Positions 1 to 9,990 of a DNA stretch of 64,000 nucleotides are shown in pieces (position 1 is the stretch's first letter; each line of letters starts with the position of its first letter). The stretch lies in the NCBI GenBank assembly GCA_936450465.1, contig OW388291.1, forward strand, positions 37,362,656-37,426,655, in the 5' to 3' direction. Position numbers and translations under genes: made by a program. This DNA comes from Gibbula magus (lineage: Eukaryota; Mollusca; Gastropoda; Trochida; Trochidae). A model generated the notes under the pieces. The model saw only the letters and a program-made list of their open reading frames with translations. It was not told the origin of the DNA and did not search any database.

Positions 1-160
1 CATCAAATACTATACGCTAATCTAAAAAGTCATTGACATTTGATATACAGTTTTCATATACTATATGCAAAATTCATCAAGGTTTGTTTCCTGTGTTTCA
101 TGCGAGTGATCGTTTTCACAAGATATTACGTAGCTTGATTGTTTCAAAGATTGCTGTTAT

Positions 161-704
161 AAACACACGTGCAAAAGAAACGTCCCCACATTTTGAAAAC
201 AGTATAAAATGAAATATTGATGTCGGAGAAAGTAGATTTTGAATGTATTTGGTAGCCACATGTTTTGTATAGAAGTATTCACAATTTCATACATCAGAGT
301 ATGCTTCTTTTATTTTTACATCTGTTCAAATACACATGGGGTGCTAAAATCGCTTTTTAAAGATGTTTTTGGCACACAAAACATTGAAAAAGTCGAAATT
401 TAATTAATTTAAGATATTCTCGACATAAATAACCTTCTTTGATTTAAATTTGTTGACGCGTCATTACTGTAGGACGTCACAAAACAAGCCAAAATTGGCT
501 TTTTGAGGCTTCTATCTCGTCCAAAACGACCATTTCTTAAAACTTGTGTTTCTCAGAGTTATGAATAGATAATGTTTTGAAAATTCATATTTAGTATTGT
601 TGGGTTCTGAAGACATGATGTAACGCTGTGTCAGTCGCATTTATCGCCCGTCGATTGAAATATCTTGTATTTTGTATGGGGACGTTTCTTTTGCACGTGA
701 GTTT
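161..704. mobile_element. MITE-like element with perfect 23-bp terminal inverted repeats
   Basis: Positions 166-188 and 677-699 are exact reverse complements (23 bp). Each has a CACGTG core at the outer end followed by an A-rich stretch and ACGTCCCCA. The match continues outward imperfectly (AAAC then A or T). The ~490-bp interior is AT-rich with no credible reading frame, so this looks like a non-autonomous DNA transposon. Target-site duplications are not clear, so I do not assign a superfamily. The first 160 bases before it show nothing recognisable. Confidence 0.75.
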
Positions 705-3700
705 AGTTAGTTAACTGACCAAGGTAATATATACAGTTTCATTCAAAATGTTTGAACATTCAGAAAAATTGGTTTTCAAAGGCAGTCGGTCGAACAGGCT
801 ATCAACATTCGCTTCGCTCACAGTACACCAGATGTTTTGTAAATAAAGTAAACAAATTAGGGTTTTTGAAAACTACAAAGATGAGCGGCTGTTTTGAAAC
901 GTCTGATTAATTGGTCCTGGAGCGTTCAACAGGAACAACAATTAGTTTGCTTCTAAAGAATGGATTTTATTTATTGGAGGCTTGTGTCTCTTGTGATTAC
1001 AACTAACGGTTGTTAATTTTGAGCAGATGTTCATAAATGTTGTCACGAAGCAATACATTTAATGATTTCTCTTAATGAAATAAAATATTTCATATCCGAA
1101 TTCGTTCATCGAAGCGATTAATTGCATTTAAAATGACATTTACATTTGGAATTGACATTAACAATGCTTGGTGTCTCAATAATTAGTTTAATGTTATTAT
1201 TAAATAATACAGACAATGGTTTAGTCAATAAATTAAATCGATCAACCTCGTAATCAATAATCCAAGAGTGGCATTCGAAACATACATCATACTTATCTCT
1301 ATAACTTATTAATCATGTCTTCACTCATCTTGTCCACACTTTTACTTCGGGAATGTATGCTACACCATGACGTGTCTACACGGTATACTAATACGAAAGT
1401 GCTCTTTTCAATTTGAAAGCTTTCCCAACTCATAATTGAAAATATGAATCCATAAAAGATGCACCATGGGATCAAATGTTCAGATATCATTAATCGTACT
1501 TGCCAAATTGATTTTAGTTCTACCAGCTTAAACATTCGATACATGATTACTTGAATGAAACTATGTATTTGCAAGTATTATTTCTCGTTTGTTGTTTATA
1601 ACATTTACAACATGTTATGAAAACAGTGTAAAGGTGGGTCGAATTTTGCAACAGGAGGAAACTGTTTCGTGTTCCCTTTAAAAAAAAAGTGTTTGAAACA
1701 CATTTACATCGCATTACAGATGATTTATATTGTGTGCAAAATAAGTTAAAGTTCAACTTTTAATACAAATCTAATTTCAACTTATGGACAAAATTCGTAT
1801 AGTTGAATGTTTGAATAATTTATAGTCACAATCCCGTGTGATGTCCATATATTGTCAAGGGAAAACTTTAGTGCAGAAGTTGACATTTGCTATTAAATTG
1901 AAAATATTTAAAATTTTACCTGTAGATAAATTTTCCTTTGGAATCTCAAGCAGTAGTCACATGAAAGGTTCCTTAAGTTTAGAAACTAGAACAGATTCTT
2001 CGAAGGTGTTCATATTGTCTGCCTCATCAACACCGCTTTACCCCTTTCAGACAATTGCACTCAAGGGAGAAACATGTATTGGACCTACTGATAATAAAGT
2101 GTCCAGTCTACTTCCATCATCAATTCAAGCTTGATGAAATGGAAAATATGTAGTTATTGTTCATGAGCCAATCAGACAGTTCTTTTAAAGGGTCTCATTT
2201 CTTGTATTGATCTAAAGACGTGAAATGTTCATTGGTAATGAAGTTGTTCCCATGGAGACTCAACTGATGTTACTTTATTCACTGAAGAAACGATAACGTC
2301 GACTCAAACATTAAGTCTCTTTTCCCTGAAAATGTAAAATATCAATAAAGCAACCATAGATACTTCATGGTTTAATATTCTAAGTTGGTATAACACAGAA
2401 CTAAAAGCAAACTATGAAATACGTTTTACTTATGGAAGCAGTCGTGAATATATGATTCATGTTCAATATGTGTCTTTACCTCAAAATCATACATGTTTTC
2501 TCTTGTATATAGGTGGTGTTTTATTTGCTTATGTATTGATGGTCTTTACTTGAGAATTTAGTTTTAAAACAATTGACGAGGACTACATGTAAGAAATCGT
2601 AATTATTAATTGTTAACATCTAAGCTTGATAATGTTGTCATAACATATTGTTAATTAGTCAGTGTCAGTGTCTAAATAAACATGATCCTTGTATAAGGTA
2701 AATATTGATATACATTGTCAAATATTAATATATGAGACTGTTGACTCTGAAGCTCTAATTAAAACTGTGTGGAAATAAGATTAATGATTCTCATTTTCTT
2801 CAGTATTCATTTTCTTTGTATTCACGCATATATTGATGCTGTCAGAGTATGTTTACGGGTTACTTCGCTTTCCAAACAATGTTTAACAACAAACATAGTA
2901 CAATAAGTGTTATTTACATATGGATATTATCGCACTGGAAGTGTAATGACAGTGATGTGTACATATGTGTAGATATGTACCTTTTTCATTGAAAGTAATA
3001 CAAAATGATTTTGGATGGTGAATAGAATCTATTTAGTAATATATCCTCGGCAAGCTTTATTTTATCAACTTGTGTTATCGATCATATCGTTCATAGTTCA
3101 TTCCTGAACACACAATGAAATATGGTTGTATATTAGAAAGCTTGCTTTTGCATAATTATCAGACTAATTCCAAAACAAACAAGGATGGTTTCAGAATCAT
3201 GGCAATTTGGGAATATTGAATAATCAGGCAGAATGGTGAATTGGTTGTTAACTTTGGGTGAAAAGTACAATAACAAACACAATCTAGAATGGCGACCAAT
3301 TTGTCACTGAAGTACATTTTATGATGAACTAGAAATTAAGTGTGTTCTTTAATCGTGTTGTTGTTCATTTAGGTTGGTTTTCTAAGCTTATGGTCTGCAA
3401 ATAAATCTAGTCCTAGGGGTCAAATTAATTTTCTTCCATGATGGCGGCCGTCATCTTTATCTTTTTTGGTATGTTTGGTATATATATTCAAAATTAATGA
3501 TACGATAATGAAATAATATTTTAATTCTTGCTTATGGCTATTTGGCTAATTTAAGTTGTTAAAGTACATTGAGAAAAGTGGAACTGTTCATTCATGTAGG
3601 CCTAATTCGAACTTTGATTCCAAAAGTTTGCTGCAGTGAGAAAATATATAACAGGATCAGAGCGGTTCATAAGTACCACAAACAGAACATCAGTAATAAT

Positions 3701-4289
3701 CCAGACGGGACATAACATGAGCGCTCAGCGTTTACATTATTGAACATGCCCCTTAAACAATTCTAGGAAACAATTCGAGACTCTAGGGAAAGTAGGTTAG
3801 TTATTATCAAAATGGATTGTGGTTTCCGATTCTGGAATGCAAAATCATGTACTTAATTAGTACAAAAATGCTACTGTAGCGATTTAAATTAAGGTAAACA
3901 AGTTTATTAAAGTTTCTAATGGCAAAATAAGGAGAAATTATGTTGATATGACAAATACAGAAAAATCAAATTCCCCATTTGTTTGTGCCAATTATTTCGG
4001 ATTACCAACAGTGTCACTGTGAAGAACAACATAAACTTTCATTTATTACCATCGATTCGTCATTTAATCTATCTTCCAAATATCTATATTTTCAACAATC
4101 TGCTTCTTTTTTGGCATTGGGTACAATTACATTCATGAAAATGTTTATTAAATTTGCCCTTTTGTCCTTTCATATCCACTAAGCACTAGAGGAAATATTT
4201 AAAGTGAAAATTTTTATATTTTGTAATTCCTTAATTTATTGCTGTTTTCCGTCTCTAAAGGTCATCAGAAACACGATGTGTTTGTTAAA
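705..4289. repeat. Unit 0 of the ~25-kb duplicated array (first block)
   Basis: This non-coding stretch shares ordered landmarks with units 2 and 3. The segment around 980 (TGTCTCTTGTGATTACAAC) matches 34380 and 59090. The segment at 2040-2200 matches 34815-34960 and 59860-59990. The segment near 3190 matches 36030. The segment at 4140-4190 (AAATTTGCC, then a CACTAAGCA-type end) matches 38170 and 62890. Similarity is patchy with many small indels. A stretch at 3000-3100 also resembles 16320-16400. A YY1-like quasi-palindrome lies at 3440-3455. I see no gene apart from the exon-like block at 2051. Confidence 0.65.
2051..2134 (+). other. Exon-like conserved block, copy 1 (function unknown)
   Basis: An open stretch follows a pyrimidine-rich tract ending in CCCCTTTCAG, a good 3' splice acceptor. 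It reads in frame to a TGA at 2132-2134 and contains LKGETCIG. The same block occurs at 34825-34959 and 59865-59930, each after an AG acceptor. An AATAAA lies downstream near 2343. I do not recognise the encoded peptide. It could be a decayed terminal exon of a gene carried by the duplicated unit, or simply conserved non-coding sequence. Confidence 0.3.
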
Positions 4290-4598
4290 CACGAATGCCC
4301 CCGGATATACCAAAGTTATGACAACGGTTCAAGTTTTCTAAAGATGTCCACTGCGGCAAGGTCAAGGTCACAAGGTCAAATATGATGACCTCATATGAAG
4401 ATCTCATCACAAGGTATGCACATGCCAAGTATGAAAGCCCTAGCTCTGAGCAATCTAAAGTTATGGCCAAGATTAAAGTTTTCTGAAAATGTCCACTGCG
4501 GCAAGGTCAATGTCACAAGGTCAAATATGATGACCTCATCTGAAAGGTCTCATCACAAGGTATGCACATGCCAAGTTTTTAAGCACTAGCTCTCAGTT

Positions 4599-5173
4599 CA
4601 TCCTCGATAATCCAGCGCTATTGTTCCGATAAATCTACACACAAGCGCTGGAAAACAGTAAGGGTATTTATCCCTAACCTAATTACCTCCTCTTGGGTCC
4701 ATGTTATCCAATCAGAAACGAAACGCAGACACTATCTGCGTAAACAACTCGACCAATCAAAACGCATCACTACCGCTGTATATAGAAACTAACATAGCGG
4801 CGGTCGACTCACTCGGTTACGATAAAGTTTGTAACAAATTCAGCGTAGAAAACCTGACAGAAACTCAAAAAAAAGTTTTAAGAAGTCTGTACGAGAAGAA
4901 GGGTGTATTCATGTCCATCAAAACGGGTGGAGGTAAATTATTAAAATCCCTGTGCTACCAGGCGTTCCCAATCATCTGCGAAAGCCAAGATCCTGCGCGA
5001 GAGTGCTTGTTATTTCACCCTTGATTTCAAGTGATCTCATTGGTTGTTAGAAAGCAAGCGTTTCGCTGAGTCATTGCAAAGGGAGGTAACTAGGTTAAGG
5101 ATAAATACCCTTACTGTTTTCCAGCGCTTGTGTGTAGATTTATCGGAACAATAGCGCTGGATTATCGAGGATG
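4599..5173. mobile_element. Non-autonomous DNA transposon with ~90-bp inverted termini carrying a RecQ fragment
   Basis: Bases 4599-4690 and 5082-5173 are inverted copies over about 91 bp with roughly three mismatches. Each terminus contains an internal inverted pair, CCAGCGCT and AGCGCTGG, so it can fold on itself. The host array dates the insertion: the 719-bp distance between phrases at 4490 and 5209 equals one 145-bp unit plus about 574 bp. Comparing with intact units, any target duplication is at most about 3 bp. The interior is nearly all helicase-derived and GC-richer than its surroundings, so this resembles a Pack-type element. I recall that some Academ-superfamily transposons carry helicase domains, but I cannot place this one there from sequence alone. 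Confidence 0.8.
4701..5029 (+). pseudogene. RecQ-like DNA helicase fragment (motifs 0, I, Ia), broken
   Basis: RecQ helicases unwind DNA using ATP. The reading frame 4701-5024 contains a motif-0-like stretch (LTETQKKVL) and a Walker A region reading TGGGK, then three extra residues LLK, then SLCYQ. The usual RecQ form is TGGGKSLCYQ, so a 9-bp in-frame insertion splits the ATP-binding loop. The frame ends soon after, but at 5009-5029 the +1 frame reads VISPLIS, which is RecQ motif Ia, so a single-base shift separates motifs I and Ia. The DEAH box, the second RecA lobe and the zinc and HRDC regions are absent. The fragment lies wholly inside the inverted termini and cannot encode an active helicase. 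The first ~35 residues have no recognisable match. Confidence 0.75.
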
Positions 5174-5432
5174 TCCACAGTTATGGCCAAAGTTAAACTT
5201 TCTGAAACTGTCCACTGCGTCAAGGTCACAAGGTCAAATATGCATATGATGACCTCATCTGAAAGGACACATCACAAGGTATCCACATGCCAAGTATGAC
5301 AGCCCTAGCTCTGAGCTATCCAAAGTTATGGCCAAGGTTAAAGTTTACTGAAGACAAACACATAGACGGACGGACGGACAGACCGACAGGTGAAAAACAA
5401 TACACCCCCGGAATCTCCGATTCGGGGGCATA

Positions 5433-6110
5433 AAAATAACATCTACATTTAACGATTTTACTAATAAGATGTTTAATTTATCATCTTGAACTATATAATA
5501 GCTAATAACGATAAAGTGAACATCGATATATGACATTTAACGAGCGATTGACCGCGTTGGTTGTTTATAGGACTGTTCACAGTTGAACATTACATGTTTG
5601 GTTGATTTTTTTTTGTGTGGGCCTTTTTGACGAACAGCCAAAACTTTTATGGTTCACTTTGAGATATAAAAATATGTTAGGGAGGACATCGATTTTCTCC
5701 CAAACAACAATTCTAACAAATTTAGTTCATCCAGTGATCATACAATACATTCTAAATTACATGATATTTACACAAACATCCAACATATTTGCACTAATGA
5801 GTACAAAAAATGTTCGAGGTGCAGCTGCATCGTGTTTACTGAAGAGACAAACCTTTTACAGTAAATATTTATGTTTTACATTTTTTCCACGTTCACGATA
5901 AAGCCATTGTTTCACACAGGGAGGGGACAGTTGATTCTCTTATTGCTCATCATTACCCCCGCCGAGCGTTACAATAGCGTGAAATAGAAAACCTCAAGAA
6001 CTATTTGCTGATGTCCGTCCATCTTTTGGAAATAAGCTAATCACTTATGTCCTATCACAAAACAATATTACCTGTGTTGTTTTTTACTTTGATGTCATGT
6101 AATGTAGGTA
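5433..6110. repeat. Unit 0 continuation (GCAGCTGCATCGTGTTTACT block)
   Basis: Bases 5640-5880 match 32410-32650 and 57230-57440. Shared phrases include GGTTCACTTTGAGATAT/GGTTCACTTTCAGATAT, TTCTAAATTACATGATATTT and GCAGCTGCATCGTGTTTACT. No coding potential is evident. In units 2 and 3 this block lies before the block containing TGTCTCTTGGGATTACAAC, whereas here it lies after it, so unit 0 is rearranged relative to the others. Confidence 0.6.
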
Positions 6111-6120
6111 CACTTTTGAA

Positions 6121-6445
6121 CGAGGTCAGGTGAGGTGAGGTGAGTTGTGGTTTAACGCCGCTTTCAAGAGTACTTCACTTATATCGCGGCTGCTAGTATT
6201 ACGGCAGGGAGAAAGCCCGCAACGCCATGTGGCTATGCTTTGCGGTGAAACCTGCGAGCATCGGCTGGAACTAGCGAACCATGGGTGGTACTGCGCTGAA
6301 ATTCAGTGTAGCATTGCATCCAAACCTTACTGCGTGTAGAACAATTCTCTACTGCAGACAAAGTTGCCGAGCCCCTTGAGGGATTCGAACCCCGGACCTC
6401 TTGATCCGAAGCCGAACGCCCTAACCACTGCGCTATCCCGCCCCC
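6121..6445 (-). mobile_element. tRNA-derived SINE, copy 1 (full-length, minus strand)
   Basis: Read on the minus strand, the head has a pol III A box (TAGCGCAGTGG, plus coordinates 6425-6435) and B box (GGTTCGAATCC, 6381-6391). A ~250-bp body follows and ends in AAAGCGGCGTTAAACC and a CACCTCACCT-type tail. It is flanked by the 10-bp target duplication CACTTTTGAA at 6111-6120 and 6446-6455. Reading frames here, such as one containing AQWLGRSASDQEV, are artefacts of the tRNA-like head. Confidence 0.9.
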
Positions 6446-6455
6446 CACTTTTGAA

Positions 6456-7320
6456 AGAAACACTTCATTTATAACACGATACACATTTCAAAGATACATA
6501 CATGTATTAGGTAACGCCTTCTTATTAATCTGATCTGTATCTTTGGAATCTTTTTTTTTTTTAGCAAATGATGACTTCCCAAAGGCATCAATCATTTCAT
6601 CTTCAGATTGAAACATTTTGATAAAAGGTATTCGCTTGATTACATACTGTCACGTAAGTAATTATACATCAGAGAGATAGAACCGGTCTCATTTCCATTG
6701 TTGGTGAAATAAATAGACAGGAGGCGACTGATCGATTTATTCAGGGGAAGAACAGTAATGACATTGGACATTAATAGAGAAATAAACTAACACCACTAAC
6801 GTCAACATTTATATTACGTAAAATGTTGAAACTGATGAATAATATCTAAATAATATGTAATTAATTGTTGATAGATTAATAAGTTACTGACAATACTGCA
6901 TAATAATACTCCTAAATAGGAATACAACATTTAAAAAATACTCTTAACAAAAGGAGACACAATAAATGAGACATGATAAGATGGTCTCAATTCGCGAATG
7001 TAAATCATTTGCCAGTGTATTAATCGCATACATGTTTGTTAAACAGTTCTTATGGTTGATATTGAATGCTTGGTGGTAAGTCTAAATGGTGATGACGTCG
7101 GATGTGGATGAGACCTTTACAATGTTATGTAATTAATACTTCACATAATATATTGTCTCTCTACGAATTAATTATTTTGAAATTTCTCAAACGAATATGT
7201 TGGAGCAATAGCGGTTTACAAAAACAAATTTCTAGAGATATTAACAGGTCATTCTGCATGAAAGGGAGGACAAGGTCAGCAGCCAAAGGTCAGCATTTTC
7301 ATTATATACTTTAATAGTTG
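6456..7320. repeat. Unit 0 end block (recurs at 13430, 39540 and 63700)
   Basis: Shared phrases are AGATTGAAAC, the TAATTATACATCAGAGA segment and the ATGACATTGGACATT segment, seen again near 39600-39720 and 63780-63910 and more weakly at 13430-13660. The 7190-7290 part (TTTCTAGAGATATTAA, then ACAAGGTCAGCAGC) matches 40030-40095. No gene is evident. Confidence 0.65.
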
Positions 7321-7969
7321 GTCAAAAGTAACAAGCTTAAAAGTGGACATGGCTCACTAACACCCTAACTGTTAAAGTTGGTCATTTTAATTTGCTGTAC
7401 TTTGGAAATAATTCATCATAATGATTCCAGTGACTTGAAACAACATGGAAGCACACCCCCGTAAGGATTGATTGATATACAACAGTGTAAGGTTGAAAGG
7501 AAAGTAGATTGACTTTTCTGCAAAATATAACCAGTGGAAATATAAAAAAGTAAAATCAACAAGAACACAGAAGTCGCTTTGAGCGCTTAAAATAATTAAC
7601 TGTATATATTTTACGTGTGTAAATGTAACATATGGGGTTGGGATTAAGAAAGCACGACCCTGTGTCCAAATGAACATCGAGTGTGAATTTTTGGGACATT
7701 GAACTTTGACGATACAAAATATTTCGATTTGAGTCGAGGATAAGACGTTGCCAACCTTTGCTCACTTCACATTGGGAAAACTGGTCGTTCATCTCTGTTG
7801 CGCAACATATTTGCGCTAAACTTCACCTGTGCCCCAACCAATGGTTATATAAAAGAGGCTACCAGCACATTTATTATTTTTAATTGCCAACACTGCTTCA
7901 GCTATTGCAAGCAATTAAGCAAATGATGTTTCTCATTTCACGAAATGAATAATAACCATTCTGTTTGAT
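7321..7969. other. Non-coding stretch, nothing recognised
   Basis: The sequence is AT-rich and contains only short overlapping frames without codon structure. It marks the start of the first spacer, where similarity to the ~25-kb units stops. Confidence 0.5.
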
Positions 7970-8160
7970 TCACCAGTCTTCGGAACTGTTGACACCTTTA
8001 CCAAGTTTGGACTTGAACTTCATTTGCATCCATTCCGATCTCATCTTGATCTCCCTTGACTGCTCATTGTAGATATGTGCAGCAATGGGTTCAATATTCT
8101 CATGTCCATGTCATTTTAAGTCACAATGACTTTTTCCTGGTACTGCAGCTGGATCAAATA
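7970..8160 (-). pseudogene. 3' exon fragment, possibly from a hAT/ZNF862-like protein
   Basis: On the minus strand a clean acceptor (AACTGCCTTTTAG at 8161-8173) is followed by a coding-like stretch. It includes FDPAAVP, then HGHENIEPIAAHIYNEQ and MRSEWMQMKFK, and ends at a TGA (7970-7972). An in-frame TGA at 8111-8113 interrupts it. The pattern of FDP..P, then a GHE-I--IA-H segment, then EW--MKF resembles the linker region of ZNF862/KIAA1586-type proteins derived from hAT transposases; that comparison is from memory and tentative. The DDE and dimerisation regions are not present. The exon-like composition and the matched intron upstream argue that this is not chance. Confidence 0.45.
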
Positions 8161-8244
8161 CTAAAAGGCAGTTACATGTTAGATTAGCCTTAAATGTTGT
8201 ACTGGAGTGCATCAATGTTTTTGGTGACAATATGTTCTGCTTAC
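8161..8244 (-). other. Short intron with consensus splice sites
   Basis: The minus-strand donor is CAAG|GTAAGC and the acceptor is CCTTTTAG|TATTTG, enclosing 84 bases. Joining the flanks gives NLQFRQ followed by VFDPAAVP in one frame. The upstream exon (about 8245-8300, minus) is open for at least 16 codons, but its 5' extent is uncertain. Because 84 is a multiple of three and the intron happens to lack a stop, an automatic frame reads straight through it. Confidence 0.4.
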
Positions 8245-8310
8245 CTTGTCGGAATTGTAAGTTGTAGTGAGAGATGTTCATAGCTCCCAAGGTCTGCTTG
8301 GAGTTCAACG

Positions 8311-8843
8311 AGTAGACAGTTTTCCTTCAAGGATCGCTACAAGCCGCTGTCTTTTGCTCAGAGACTTTGGTCCTATCTGAGAAAATTGTCCTCAACCTTT
8401 TTGAAAAGCTTTAGAAAGATGGAATATAGTCACACGAAGACTGCGATATTTCCTCCCCGAGACACTTGATTTGAGATGGTCAGTAAGGCTTTCATTTGAA
8501 TATGTTTTGTTATAGTATCATGTTTATGTCAGTAAAGTGTACTAGAGATAAATATATTTATCCAATGGGCGGTTAACTTCCCTTTGATGTTTTTGAAACG
8601 ATATATCATGTATCAAGAAAAGTGTGGTTGTATCTATGACGTCACTTATTTATCAGCCACAGTTATTTTGAACTCTCCGATAGGACGATCGTGGAGCAGC
8701 AGGGCAGTCCAAGGGCGGAGCTACAGACACCTGGCTGGCGACCTTGAGTAATTACAACAATGTTGCAAAACCAGATGAGATCAAAGGGATGTACATGTAT
8801 GTCGCTCAATAGAAAAACAAAACAAATATCACTCAGTACTCTT
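8311..8843. other. Non-coding stretch, nothing recognised
   Basis: This could contain further 5' exons of the minus-strand fragment at 7970-8300, but I could not identify a convincing splice pair or protein motif. A GC-richer patch at 8680-8750 has no persuasive frame. Confidence 0.35.
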
Positions 8844-9263
8844 TTAATGATAAAAACAAATGATCAGCTGATGAGAAACTATAAACAAAAAATCTAAAAA
8901 CACCATTGTTTTGAAATCGTCACTAAGTAACACGAAGGCAATCAATCCAGCGGAAAATAATGAACAGTCATTTGGGGGTGATACTAAATGTTCACTTGAC
9001 AATTCTGTATGTTGATGTACATGTATGTAAGAAGAAATTTCCCATGGCTCGAAAACACCAGCCGGAAAAGGGACCTGTTGGACTAGTTCCAAAGCCCGAC
9101 TGACTTCCTGAAGTGAAACGGGTAAACCATCTCTAACACTACAGCGGATTTCCCCAGACTGATTACTAAGCGCGAAAGTCATGTCACGTGACAGGCGCAT
9201 ATTTGTCGAACGTTGCCCATTGGATAAAACAGATACATTATTGACACAAGTGGGTGTATACAA
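8844..9263 (-). CDS. Hypothetical 139-residue ORF of uncertain reality
   Basis: The GC-richer part (about 9040-9240) encodes a plausibly protein-like stretch that includes LPVSLQEVSRALELVQQ, then VFEPWEISSY. The C-terminal third is AT-rich and hydrophobic, as expected for a chance extension. Its first codons overlap the left arm of the foldback element at 9222-9381. I recognise no family. It may be a decayed exon or captured fragment; no supporting splice sites were found. Confidence 0.2.
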   Translation of the reverse strand: MYTPTCVNNVSVLSNGQRSTNMRLSRDMTFALSNQSGEIRCSVRDGLPVSLQEVSRALELVQQVPFPAGVFEPWEISSYIHVHQHTELSSEHLVSPPNDCSLFSAGLIAFVLLSDDFKTMVFLDFLFIVSHQLIICFYH

Positions 9264-9381
9264 AATATCATCTCGCTATCACTCACCCGGGGGCTTCGCC
9301 CCCTCGTGAGTTGATAGCTCGATGATATTTTGAATACACCACTTGTGTCATCATGTCTCTATTACATATTATTGTTTTATG
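9222..9381. mobile_element. Foldback (hairpin) element 1
   Basis: The arms 9242-9286 and 9306-9350 are inverted copies over 45 bp with a few differences. The centre is itself a hairpin, GGGGGC-TTC-GCCCCC. Weaker pairing continues outward to about 9222 and 9381. CTCG occurs in the same direction in both arms at opposing positions (9272-9275 and 9318-9321), and a second site pairs CCCG at 9286 with CTCG at 9303. No target duplication is clear. Confidence 0.8.
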
Positions 9382-9385
9382 AAAT

Positions 9386-9739
9386 GATGTTGTCGGTACT
9401 GTGAAGTCAGTTTTAGAAAGACAATATCAGCAAAACATGGCTCAAAATGTACACAATTGCAAAGAACTTCACAGTCTTCATTATCATTTAAAAGTGCAAT
9501 AGCTGCTCATGACGTCAGTTGTAAATTTCTTGCAAACACAGCTAGATTTCCTCAATATTTTTCTTCACAACATTAGCAGACTTATCAAAATTTTAATAAA
9601 CCATCTTGTTTTGCATCAGTTTCGTAACAAGTACTCTCTTGTTCTTTTCCACTTTCGTGACTTGCTAACTCTGGAAAGCAACTTCATTAAGATTGCCATG
9701 CGCTTTAGAGCTCCTGAAGTATTGCCACGAGTGGCATAG
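9386..9739. other. Non-coding stretch, nothing recognised
   Basis: The 76-codon plus-strand frame at 9509-9739 has AT-driven composition and no motif. I see no regulatory or repeat signature here. Confidence 0.4.
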
Positions 9740-9990
9740 GGTTGTTTCTACTTCATGAGATAAACAACATTTAAAAAGTGGTCAAAGTCTCGTAGTTACC
9801 TTGACAATGACGACAAAGGCACCCCAAATGAACTGGAGTCTGTGTTTTTCCCTATTGAAGACTGGTACCAAATTTGAAGATTAGATGACACGGTTTATGA
9901 GATATCGCGCTAACAAGTAACGGGATGTACGGACGTACGGAGCTGCCGTGTTCCGCGCCGGCGGGGGACAACAAAAGCTTGAACCATTCG
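9740..9990. repeat. Dispersed repeat fragment (TACCAAATTTGAAGATTAG type)
   Basis: The string TACCAAATTTGAAGATTAG followed by TTATGAGATATCGCGCTAAC and a GTACGGACGTACGG stretch resembles a common repeat I recall from mollusc genomes. The local GC content is well above its surroundings. This is a fragment with no coding content. Confidence 0.4.

Larger units (their letters stand above)
4290..5432. repeat. Dispersed repeat with ATGCCCCCG ends and ~145-bp internal tandem units, split by a nested transposon
   Basis: The left end carries ATGCCCCCG at 4295-4303 and the right end CGGGGGCAT at 5423-5431, which are inverted copies. The interior holds tandem units: TGTCCACTGCG recurs at 4345 and 4490 (145 bp apart), then again at 5209 after the nested element. 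Each unit has GGTCA-type half-sites (TCAAGGTCAC, AAGGTCAAAT) and the phrase CCTAGCTCTGAGC. A GGAC/GGACAGACC run precedes the right end. The overall look matches a repeat family I recall from mollusc genomes; that part is memory, not a search. Confidence 0.65.

Noticed and set aside
1299..1756. Overlapping minus-strand ORFs of 91 and 69 codons
   Set aside because: AT-rich composition, no motif, and the aligned parts of units 2 and 3 do not keep the frames.
4701..5024. Functional RecQ helicase gene
   Set aside because: Only three motifs are present, Walker A is split by three extra residues, and the frame breaks before motif Ia.
5345..5536. 63-codon minus-strand ORF ending SVCPSVRLCVCLQ
   Set aside because: This is a translation of the GGAC/GGACAGACC repeat end, not a gene.
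6233..6484. 83-codon minus-strand ORF containing AQWLGRSASDQEV
   Set aside because: It reads through the SINE tRNA-like head; the same frame appears in the copy at 51706-51939.
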